DNA of 13,375 bases from Acidimicrobiia bacterium (lineage in GTDB: Bacteria; Actinomycetota; Acidimicrobiia; Spongiisociales; ZC4RG35): positions 1 to 13,375 of the forward strand of contig JAOUGY010000076.1 in the NCBI GenBank assembly GCA_029865445.1. Direction: 5' to 3'. Position numbers and translations under genes: made by a program. Numbering within the stretch: the first letter of the stretch is position 1; each line of letters opens with the position of its first letter. This document shows, piece after piece, positions 5,223-12,121 of the stretch. The notes beneath the pieces are model-generated. The model was not told the DNA's origin and searched no databases. It was given only the letters and a program-made list of their open reading frames with translations.

Positions 5223-6434
5223 ATGACATCGAAGCGATGGTGGATCGCACTGGTCGTGCTCGCGATGATTGCGGCAGCCTGCGGAGGAACCACCTCAGGC
5301 GAAGGCGGCGACACCGACACCACCGGAGCCGAACCGGCCGCCACCACCGAGGCGACCGAAGCACCCACCGAGTCGACACCGGAGACCACCGGTGGTGAGA
5401 CCGACGCCGGCGGCGACTTCAAGGCCGCCTTCGTCTACGTCGCGCCCATCGGCGACCTGGGATGGACCTGGGCGCACGATCAGGGCCGGATCGCGCTCGA
5501 AGAAGAGCTCGGAATCGAGACCGCCTTCATCGAGAACGTCCCCGAAGGCCCCGACGCCGAACGGGTGATCCGCGACTTCGCCCAGAAGGGCTACAACGTC
5601 GTGTTCACGACCTCGTTCGGGTACATGGATCCGACCATCAACGTCGCCTCCGAGTTCCCCGACACCCAGTTCGTGCACATCTCAGGCTTCAAGACCGCTG
5701 CCAACGCCTCGAACGTGTTCGGAGCGATGGAGGAGGCCCGCTACCTGTCCGGCATGGTCGCCGGTGCCGCCACCGAATCGAATGTGCTCGGCTTCGTCGC
5801 GGCGTTCCCCATCCCCGAGGTGATCCGGGGCATAAACGCCTTCACCCTCGGCGCCCGGTCGGTGAACCCCGATGCCACGGTGAAGGTCGTTTGGACCAAC
5901 ACCTGGTTCGGTCCGCCGCAGGAGAAGGAAGCCGCCGAGGCTCTGCTCGCGGCCGGCGCGGACGTGATCGCTCAGCATCAGGACACAACCGAACCGCAGA
6001 AGGCTGCCGCCGATGCAGGCAAGTTCTCCATTGGCTACGACTCGGACATGCGGTCTTTCGTGGGCGACTCCGTCCTCACCAGCCCCGTGTGGGACTGGGC
6101 GCCCAAGTACATCTCGATCGTCGAAGAGTTGCAGGCCGGCACCTATCAGGGTGACGAGTCGTGGTACGGCTCGATGGCCGACGGTGTCGTCGACATCGCC
6201 GAGTTGTCTCCGCTGGTGGACGCAGAGACCAAAGAACTCGTCGAGATGAAACGCCAGGAGATCATCGACGGCTCCTTCCAGCCGTTCTGTGGACCGGTCC
6301 TCGGCGCCAACGGGGCAGAGATCGTCGCCGAAGGCAAGTGTCTGACACTCGGTGAGCTGCTGAGCATGGACTACTTCGTCGAAGGTGTCGAGGGCGAGGC
6401 ACCCAACGAGGCGCCCACCGGCCTCGGTTCCTGA
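5223..6434 (+). CDS. BMP-family ABC transporter substrate-binding lipoprotein
   Basis: 403-residue extracytoplasmic solute-binding lipoprotein of the basic membrane protein (BMP/PnrA-like) family, whose characterised members bind nucleosides or purines. Seen: a signal peptide with a hydrophobic core at 8-19 and lipobox AAAC, lipidated Cys20, then a low-complexity Thr/Glu/Pro/Ala/Gly linker to about 64. The binding domain begins DFKAAFVYVAPIGDLGWTW and includes FVHISGFKT, EARYLSGMVAG, PIPEVIRGINAFTLGAR and IGYDSDMRS. Two Cys near the C-terminus (in FCGP and GKCLT) may form a disulfide. Start ATG has GGAGG 7 nt upstream; an in-frame GTG at 5175 would spoil the signal peptide. First gene of the plus-strand operon, under tandem operators, and separated from the ATPase gene by a large palindrome. 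Purine specificity is inferred from the downstream deaminase and dehydrogenase. Confidence 0.93.
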   Translation: MTSKRWWIALVVLAMIAAACGGTTSGEGGDTDTTGAEPAATTEATEAPTESTPETTGGETDAGGDFKAAFVYVAPIGDLGWTWAHDQGRIALEEELGIETAFIENVPEGPDAERVIRDFAQKGYNVVFTTSFGYMDPTINVASEFPDTQFVHISGFKTAANASNVFGAMEEARYLSGMVAGAATESNVLGFVAAFPIPEVIRGINAFTLGARSVNPDATVKVVWTNTWFGPPQEKEAAEALLAAGADVIAQHQDTTEPQKAAADAGKFSIGYDSDMRSFVGDSVLTSPVWDWAPKYISIVEELQAGTYQGDESWYGSMADGVVDIAELSPLVDAETKELVEMKRQEIIDGSFQPFCGPVLGANGAEIVAEGKCLTLGELLSMDYFVEGVEGEAPNEAPTGLGS

Positions 6435-6443
6435 TCGACCGAC

Positions 6444-6475
6444 CTGAGGGGGGACCGAATTCGGTCCCCCCTCAG
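6444..6475. promoter_or_regulatory. Perfect 32-bp palindrome between lipoprotein and ATPase genes
   Basis: Two 16-base arms pair without mismatch: CTGAGGGGGGACCGAA (6444-6459) and its exact complement (6460-6475). In RNA this gives a very stable GC-rich hairpin starting 9 nt after the lipoprotein stop. No T-run follows, only a short gap and then the ATPase ribosome site. The best reading is an attenuator or 3'-end protecting hairpin that raises binding-protein mRNA over the membrane components, as in other binding-protein operons. A factor-dependent terminator is possible. Confidence 0.7.
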
Positions 6476-6479
6476 TCCT

Positions 6480-6486
6480 AGGAGGG
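6480..6486 (+). promoter_or_regulatory. Ribosome binding site fixing the TTG start of the ATPase
   Basis: AGGAGGG lies 4 nt before TTG 6491 and 13 nt before the next candidate, GTG 6500, so the TTG start is preferred. It begins 4 nt after the palindrome, so hairpin formation could limit ribosome access. Confidence 0.6.
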
Positions 6487-6490
6487 TCCA

Positions 6491-8047
6491 TTGACCGATG
6501 TGACGACCATCCCTGATGTCGCCGTCCAGTTGGCCGGCGTCACCAAGCGATTCCCTGGAGTGCTGGCCAACGACTCGGTCGACCTCGACGTCCGTCGTGG
6601 AGAGATCCACGCTCTTCTCGGAGAGAACGGCGCCGGGAAGAGCACGCTGATGAGTGTGCTCTGCGGGCTGTACCGCCCCGACGAGGGCACGATCTCGCTG
6701 GCATCCGACGGCCGGCTCAAGCCGGTTGATATCCGCTCGCCCCGTCACGCCATCGAGCTCGGTATTGGGATGGTCCACCAGCACTTCAAGCTGGTCAGAA
6801 GCCTATCGGTCACAGAGAATGTCATCATCGGCATGGACGGCGTGCCCCTCCGGCTCGACGTGGACAAACTCGGTGCCGAGATCGCAGAGATAGGTCTCAG
6901 GTACCACATGCCGGTGGAACCCGGCGCCACCATCTGGCAGCTCTCGGTGGGAGAGCAACAACGTGTCGAGATTCTCAAGGTGCTGTACAGGGGGGCCGAC
7001 GTCCTCATCCTCGATGAGCCCACGGCTGTCCTCACCCCCAAGGAGTCCCAGGACCTCGGCCGAACGCTGCGGACCATGGTCGCCGAAGGCAAGTCGATCA
7101 TCTTCATCTCGCACAAGCTGGACGAGGTCATGAGCTTCGCCGACCGTGTCACCGTGCTCCGTCAGGGGCGGAACGTAGCCACCCTCGATGTGTCGGCGAC
7201 ATCGAAGGGCGAGCTGGCAAAGCTGATGGTCGGTCGCGAGCTGTCCGCCCCACCGGCGCGTCGTGCCGGCGAGCTCGGGACGACACTCCTGGAGTTGAAG
7301 GGGGTATCCACCCTCAACGACCGGGGACTCCCGGCGCTCCGGGAGATAAGTCTCACCCTGGGGGGAGGAGAGATCCTGGGCATCGCCGGTGTCGCCGGCA
7401 ACGGTCAGCGGTTCCTCGCCGAGGTCGTGACCGGCCTCCGACCCACCACCGGGGGGGCCATCGAGGTGAGAGGCAAGGATCGCACGGGAGCGTCACCTCG
7501 GGAGATGATCAGTGCCGGAGTCGTTCACGTGCCCTCCGACCGGCTCGGCATGGGCCTCGCCGGGAACCTGTCGCTGGCCGACAATCTCGCAATGCGTTCG
7601 TATCGCCGGCCGCCGCTGGCCAAGGGCATCTTCTTGGACCGGCGCAAGATGGTGGTCGAGGCGAATGGGTTGATCGAACGTTTCAACGTCATGACCCCCG
7701 GGCCTGCCACACCCGCCCGGAGCCTGTCGGGTGGTAACCAGCAGAAGGCGATCCTCGCCCGCGAAATCACCGCCGGGCACGAAGCGGCCGGGGGTGCGGT
7801 GATCGTCGCCGCCTACCCGACCCGGGGCCTGGATGTGGGCGCCATCGAGTCGGTTCGCGCCCGCCTCGCCGAAGAACGGGATCGGGGGAGCGGGGTGCTG
7901 CTGATCTCGGAGGATCTCGACGAACTGATGGCCATGGCCGATCGGATCGCGGTCTTCCACGGCGGCGAGGTGATGGGAATCGTCGCACCGTCCGAGACCT
8001 CGATCGAGGAGTTGGGTCTCCTCATGGCCGGGGAGCGGCGGACATGA
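6491..8047 (+). CDS. Nucleoside/purine-type ABC transporter ATPase with two nucleotide-binding domains
   Basis: 518-residue cytoplasmic ATPase of the sugar/nucleoside CUT2-like type that pairs with BMP binding proteins (NupO/YufO-like). First domain: Walker A GENGAGKST at 44-52, Q-loop Q97 in MVHQHFK, signature LSVGEQQ at 151-157, Walker B VLILDEP at 171-177, H-loop in FISHKLDEV. Second domain: the degenerate Walker A GVAGNGQ at 300-306 that is usual for this family, signature LSGGNQQ at 412-418, and a Walker B region with AAYPTRGLDVGAIE. The first site is expected to hydrolyse ATP and the second to be weak. Starts at TTG 6491 behind AGGAGGG. Its stop overlaps the first permease start (ATGA), pointing to translational coupling. 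Confidence 0.95.
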   Translation: MTDVTTIPDVAVQLAGVTKRFPGVLANDSVDLDVRRGEIHALLGENGAGKSTLMSVLCGLYRPDEGTISLASDGRLKPVDIRSPRHAIELGIGMVHQHFKLVRSLSVTENVIIGMDGVPLRLDVDKLGAEIAEIGLRYHMPVEPGATIWQLSVGEQQRVEILKVLYRGADVLILDEPTAVLTPKESQDLGRTLRTMVAEGKSIIFISHKLDEVMSFADRVTVLRQGRNVATLDVSATSKGELAKLMVGRELSAPPARRAGELGTTLLELKGVSTLNDRGLPALREISLTLGGGEILGIAGVAGNGQRFLAEVVTGLRPTTGGAIEVRGKDRTGASPREMISAGVVHVPSDRLGMGLAGNLSLADNLAMRSYRRPPLAKGIFLDRRKMVVEANGLIERFNVMTPGPATPARSLSGGNQQKAILAREITAGHEAAGGAVIVAAYPTRGLDVGAIESVRARLAEERDRGSGVLLISEDLDELMAMADRIAVFHGGEVMGIVAPSETSIEELGLLMAGERRT

Positions 8048-9135
8048 TCGGTTTCACTCTCGAGAAGCGCCTCGAGACCTCCACGAAGACCAACCTCCTG
8101 GTGCTCGCCGGGTCCCTGCTCGTTGCCCTGTCGGCGGGAGCGCTGCTGCTTCTCGCTGTCGGTGCCAGTCCCCTCGAGGCCTATGGCGCCATGTTGAAGG
8201 GCGCGTTCGGAGGCCGCCTCGAGATCGTCGAAACCCTGGTCCGGGCAACCCCGCTCATCCTCACGGGTCTGAGCGTCGCCGTCGCATTCCGGATGCTGTT
8301 CTGGAACATCGGAGCGGAGGGACAGCTGGTTGCCGGAGGCATCGCCGCCTCCGCGGTCGCCCTCTTCCTCCCTGGTGCAGCCCCGTGGGTACCGCAAAAT
8401 GCGTGGGTCTACCTCCCCCTGATGGGCACCGCCGCCATCGCGGCCGGTGCGGTGTGGGGCCTTGTCCCGGCCCTGCTCAAATCGTCGCTCGGGGTGAATG
8501 AGATCATCACCACGCTGATGTTCAACTACGTCGCGATCCTTCTGTACCAGCACCTGTTCAACGGGCCGTGGAAGGATCCCGAGGGGTTCGGGTTCCCGGG
8601 GAGCGCCGAGTTCGGAGAGTTCGCATTCCTCCCCAGGTTCACCGGCAGGCTCCACCTCGGGCTCGTCATCGGCCTCGTGGCGGCGGTGCTGGTGTGGATC
8701 GTGTTCACGAAGACCAAGTGGGGCTACGAGATCGCTCTGATCGGCGAGAACGAGACGGCCGCCCGGTATGCGGGTGTCAGCGTGTTTCGCAACATCGTGC
8801 TCGTGATGATCCTGTCCGCTGGCCTCGCCGGACTCACCGGATTCTCGGAGGTGGCGGGCGTCTCGCACCGCCTCCAGCAGGGTCTCGCGGTCAACAACGG
8901 GTTCACCGGGATCATCGTTGCCTGGCTCGCCAAGCTCCACCCCTTGCGGGTGGTCGTGGTTGCGGTCCTCCTCGCCGGTCTCCTGGTGGGCGGCGACCAG
9001 ATCCAGATCACCCTCGGCCTGCCCGCCGCCATCGGTCAGGTGCTGCAGGGGGCGATCTTGCTGAGTGTTCTCGGTGGCGACATATTCAGTCGATACCGAC
9101 TGCGGATGATCCGAACCACGGCCAAGGAGGCGTGA
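8044..9135 (+). CDS. ABC transporter permease 1 (BPD_transp_2 family, NupP-like)
   Basis: 363-residue inner-membrane permease of the branched-chain amino acid/ribose-type family. A short cytoplasmic N-terminus precedes a first membrane helix at about 18-40; further hydrophobic segments lie near 70-83, 97-110, 122-145, 205-222, 250-268, 286-316 and 326-345. Family hallmarks seen are FWNIGAEGQL at 86-95, GVNEIITTLMFNY at 150-162, and the ATPase-contacting loop GENETAARYAGV near 234-245. It starts by a 4-bp overlap with the ATPase gene and ends just before the second permease. Partner of the next gene in a heterodimeric channel. Confidence 0.95.
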   Translation: MIGFTLEKRLETSTKTNLLVLAGSLLVALSAGALLLLAVGASPLEAYGAMLKGAFGGRLEIVETLVRATPLILTGLSVAVAFRMLFWNIGAEGQLVAGGIAASAVALFLPGAAPWVPQNAWVYLPLMGTAAIAAGAVWGLVPALLKSSLGVNEIITTLMFNYVAILLYQHLFNGPWKDPEGFGFPGSAEFGEFAFLPRFTGRLHLGLVIGLVAAVLVWIVFTKTKWGYEIALIGENETAARYAGVSVFRNIVLVMILSAGLAGLTGFSEVAGVSHRLQQGLAVNNGFTGIIVAWLAKLHPLRVVVVAVLLAGLLVGGDQIQITLGLPAAIGQVLQGAILLSVLGGDIFSRYRLRMIRTTAKEA

Positions 9136-9136
9136 C

Positions 9137-10087
9137 ATGGACTTGGTCACGTCGATTCTCTCGATCGCCGTCTTCGCCGGTACGTCACTCGTGTTCGCGA
9201 CCGTGGGCGAGATCATCGCCGAGCGGGCGGGCATCCTGAACCTCGGGCTCGAAGGCATGATGATCATGGGGGCGGTCACCGCATTCGCCACCGCCTACGC
9301 CACGGACAACGCCTACCTGGGTGTACTCGTCGCCATGATCGTTGGCGGCCTCATGGCGCTCATCCACGCCATTGCCACGATCAGCCTGCGAGCCGACCAG
9401 GTGGTGGCGGGTCTTGCCCTCACGATCGGGGGTACGGGGCTCGCCTCGTTCCTCGGGCAGGAGCTCGGCCCGGGCGGAGGTCCGCTCGTGGGTCTGATCG
9501 GTCCCAAATTCGTGGAGGTCCCGATTCCCGGTATGTCGTCGATACCGGTCATAGGCGAGATCCTCTTCAACAAGGACCAACTCGTCTACGCCATGTACCT
9601 GATCGTGCCGCTCGTGTGGTGGTTCCTCTACAAGACCCGGCCCGGCCTGCATCTGAGGGCGGTGGGCGAGAACCCCCAGGCAACCGACGCCCTCGGTGTC
9701 AACGTATTCAGGCTTCGGTACCTCTACACCGTGATCGGCGGCATGTTCGCCGGATTGGGCGGGGCTCACCTGTCGCTCGCCTACACCCCGGGCTGGACCG
9801 AAAACCTCACGGGAGGTCGTGGGTGGATAGCCATTGCGCTGGTGATCTTCGCCACGTGGAATCCGGCGAGGGCCGTGGTGGGGGCGTTGTTGTTCGGGGG
9901 TGTGAACGCCATCCAATTCCGCCTTCAGGCCGAGGGGACCACGATCTCGGCGAACCTGCTCAACATGACTCCCTACCTCCTGACGGTGATCGTGCTGGTG
10001 GCGGTCACCTACTTCGAGGCGTTCCGAAAGAAGGTGGGCGCTCCCGCCGCGCTCGGCATCCCCTACAACCGCGAGGAGCGGGTGTGA
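9137..10087 (+). CDS. ABC transporter permease 2 (BPD_transp_2 family, NupQ-like)
   Basis: 316-residue integral membrane permease. Hallmarks: ERAGILNLGLEGMMIMGA at 29-46, ADQVVAGLALTIGGTGL near 86-102, the coupling loop GENPQATDALGVNV at 177-190, and GRGWIAIALVIFATWNP at 227-243. About eight hydrophobic segments. ATG 9137 lies 1 nt after the upstream stop with AAGGAGG (9124-9130) 6 nt before it, the strongest ribosome site in the operon. Its stop overlaps the GTG start of the deaminase gene (GTGA), so the catabolic gene is coupled to the transporter. Confidence 0.95.
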   Translation: MDLVTSILSIAVFAGTSLVFATVGEIIAERAGILNLGLEGMMIMGAVTAFATAYATDNAYLGVLVAMIVGGLMALIHAIATISLRADQVVAGLALTIGGTGLASFLGQELGPGGGPLVGLIGPKFVEVPIPGMSSIPVIGEILFNKDQLVYAMYLIVPLVWWFLYKTRPGLHLRAVGENPQATDALGVNVFRLRYLYTVIGGMFAGLGGAHLSLAYTPGWTENLTGGRGWIAIALVIFATWNPARAVVGALLFGGVNAIQFRLQAEGTTISANLLNMTPYLLTVIVLVAVTYFEAFRKKVGAPAALGIPYNREERV

Positions 10088-10662
10088 CCTTTCCTCCGGT
10101 CGTGCTTCGTCTGCCCGATTGGGTCGGAGAGATGACCTCTGGAGGTGTGTTCCAGACCCTCGAGGACCAGATGGCATTCGTCGTGTCACTGGCCCGACGC
10201 AATGTCGCCGAGGGTACTGGAGGTCCGTTCGCGTCTGCCGTGTTCGAGATCGAGTCCGGGCGTCTCGTCGCACCTGGTGTGAACCTCGTGGTTCCGTCGT
10301 CGGCGGCCATTGCCCACGCCGAGGTCACAGCCATCGCGGTGGCGGGCCAAGTGTGTGGAGGGTTCGACCTCGGAGGTTCAGATCGTCCTCCGATGGCCCT
10401 GGTGGCATCCACCGAGCCGTGTGCCATGTGTTTTGGAGCCGTTCCCTGGTCGGGTGTCAGGCGCCTGGTCTGCGGTGCCCGTGACGAGGACGCTCGTGCC
10501 ATCGGATTCGACGAGGGACCCAAGCTTCTCGACTGGCCTCAGGCGCTCGCAGAGCGGGGAATCGAAGTGGTTCGGGACGTGATGCGGGCCGAAGCCCGCC
10601 GCGTGCTCGAGGACTACGCAGCGGCCGGTGGCGTCATATACAACGGACGATTGGGAGACTGA
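10084..10662 (+). CDS. Zinc nucleobase deaminase (guanine deaminase/CDA superfamily)
   Basis: 192-residue cytosolic deaminase with the zinc signature of the cytidine deaminase-like fold: H78-A-E80 in IAHAEVTAI (His ligand, catalytic Glu) and PCAMC with C113 and C116. The segment STEPCAMCFGAVPWSGVRRLVCGA and the C-terminal GGVIYNGR resemble GuaD-type guanine deaminases and nucleoside deaminases more than tRNA deaminases. GTG 10084 overlaps the permease stop by 4 bp and is the coupled start; ATG 10132 is in frame but has only a weak ribosome site hard against it. The gene sits between a purine-type importer and xanthine dehydrogenase subunits, where guanine to xanthine (or another aminopurine to its oxo form) is the most economical role. 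Exact substrate is inference. Confidence 0.88.
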   Translation: MTFPPVVLRLPDWVGEMTSGGVFQTLEDQMAFVVSLARRNVAEGTGGPFASAVFEIESGRLVAPGVNLVVPSSAAIAHAEVTAIAVAGQVCGGFDLGGSDRPPMALVASTEPCAMCFGAVPWSGVRRLVCGARDEDARAIGFDEGPKLLDWPQALAERGIEVVRDVMRAEARRVLEDYAAAGGVIYNGRLGD

Positions 10663-10666
10663 ACCC

Positions 10667-12121
10667 GTGCATGTGACCCAAACCCATCATCTCGAGATCT
10701 CCAGGGTTTCCACTCCGGCGACCCTGACGGATGCCCTCGGCCTGCTTTCCGAACACGCCGGCCGAGCACGGATCGTTGCCGGAGGAACGGATTTGTTGCT
10801 CGAATTGCAACGCGGCGTCCGATCCGATGTGGACCATCTCATCGACATCACCCGCATCCCGGGTCTCGATGAGGTCGCCGATCTCGGTGATCGAATCAGC
10901 ATCGGTCCGCTGGTGACTCACAATCAGGCCGCCACCTCCACCCTGATCCAAGATCACGCCCTTGTACTGGCCCAGGCTTGCTGGGAAGTCGGTTCTCCCC
11001 AGCTCCGGAACCGGGCAACGGTGGCCGGCAATCTGGTCACGGCCTCGCCCGCCAACGACTCGATCACACCGCTGCGAGCGCTCGATGCCGTGGTGAGGGT
11101 TCAGTCCGTGCGCGGTGCGCGAGCTGTCCCTCTCTCGGAGTTCCACACCGGAGTTCGCAGGTCGACGCTGGCGGACGACGAGATCGTCACTGCGATCACG
11201 TTCCGCAAGATGCGTGGTTCCGAGCGCGGAGTTTTTGTGAAACTGGGCCTCCGCCGTGCCCAGGCGATCTCCGTGGTGCACCTCACCGCTCTGGTGGAAA
11301 TCGACGACCGGGACAGGGTGTCGAAGGCGGTCGTGCTGCTCGGCTCCGTGGCCCCCACGATCGTCTCATCGCCTTCGGCGGAGGCGGCGCTCACAGGCCA
11401 GGTGCTCGACGAGGCCACGATCGCGGCCGCCGCCCGTGCCGCCGCCTCGGACGTCACCCCGATCGACGACGTGCGGGCGACAGCCGAATACCGAAGTGAC
11501 GCCGTGGCGACGATGACGGCGCGCGCCCTGGCCACGCTCCGCCGGCCCGTGCCGCGGCCGCCGTGGGTGCACGATCCGATCACGCTCGGCGAAGGAGGCG
11601 TGAGCCCCACCGGTCCCGAGTTCGCGGCCGACCACATCGATTCGACGCCCATCACGGCGGTGGTCAACGGTTCGGCCGTGTCGGCTGCCGGTGGAGTCTC
11701 GATGACACTCCTCGACTGGTTGCGCGATGTCGCGGGCCCCACATCGGGGCGGTCACTCACCGGAACGAAGGAAGGCTGTGGCGAAGGGGAGTGCGGGGCG
11801 TGCACGGTCTACCTGGACGGGATGGCCGTGATGTCCTGTCTGGTCCCGGCGGCGCGCGCCCACGGATCGGAGGTGGTCACGATCGAAGGTCTGGCCGCCG
11901 GCGACGCACTTCATCCGCTCCAGCAAGCGTTCATCGAGAAGGGGGCAGTGCAATGCGGGTATTGCATCCCCGGATTCCTCATGGCGGGAGCGAAGCTCCT
12001 CGCGGCGCACCCTGAGCCCGACGAAGCGCAGATCAAGACCGGACTGTCCGGGAACCTGTGTCGGTGCACGGGGTACTACAAGATCATCGAGGCAGTCAGT
12101 TCTGTGGAGGAACGGCCATGA
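10667..12121 (+). CDS. Xanthine dehydrogenase-family electron-transfer subunit, FAD domain fused before [2Fe-2S] domains
   Basis: 484-residue protein joining two usual subunits in one chain. Residues 1 to about 300 are a CoxM/XdhB-type FAD domain: VAGGTDLLLELQRG from 37 (FAD pyrophosphate loop) and GSPQLRNRATVAGNLVTASPANDS near 107-130. After a Pro-rich linker, residues from about 325 are a CoxS/XdhC-type iron-sulfur part: GCGEGECGAC with C371, C376, C379 and C391, then C430, C433, C465 and C467. It passes electrons from the molybdenum subunit through two [2Fe-2S] clusters to FAD. Classical fused enzymes put the iron-sulfur domain first, so this order is reversed. Start GTG 10667 has GGGAG 9 nt upstream and lies 4 nt after the deaminase stop; GTG 10628 would overlap the deaminase. 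The stop overlaps the next gene by ATGA. Confidence 0.93.
   Translation: MHVTQTHHLEISRVSTPATLTDALGLLSEHAGRARIVAGGTDLLLELQRGVRSDVDHLIDITRIPGLDEVADLGDRISIGPLVTHNQAATSTLIQDHALVLAQACWEVGSPQLRNRATVAGNLVTASPANDSITPLRALDAVVRVQSVRGARAVPLSEFHTGVRRSTLADDEIVTAITFRKMRGSERGVFVKLGLRRAQAISVVHLTALVEIDDRDRVSKAVVLLGSVAPTIVSSPSAEAALTGQVLDEATIAAAARAAASDVTPIDDVRATAEYRSDAVATMTARALATLRRPVPRPPWVHDPITLGEGGVSPTGPEFAADHIDSTPITAVVNGSAVSAAGGVSMTLLDWLRDVAGPTSGRSLTGTKEGCGEGECGACTVYLDGMAVMSCLVPAARAHGSEVVTIEGLAAGDALHPLQQAFIEKGAVQCGYCIPGFLMAGAKLLAAHPEPDEAQIKTGLSGNLCRCTGYYKIIEAVSSVEERP

Noticed and set aside
5175..5223. Upstream GTG start for the lipoprotein
   Set aside because: Would add a Pro/Gly-rich stretch before the signal peptide; ATG 5223 has GGAGG at proper spacing and gives a standard lipoprotein signal.
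6444..6475. Intrinsic terminator ending the lipoprotein transcript
   Set aside because: No T-run follows the hairpin and a ribosome site comes directly after; a partial attenuator or stabilising hairpin fits better.
7813..9291. 492-residue minus-strand open frame, and another at 9185-10273
   Set aside because: Both lie opposite well-recognised ATPase and permease genes and have low-complexity charged sequence without motifs.
10634..11281. 215-residue minus-strand open frame opposite the FAD domain, and a 279-residue one at 12415-13254
   Set aside because: Shadows of the xanthine dehydrogenase subunits; no recognisable domain or ribosome site.
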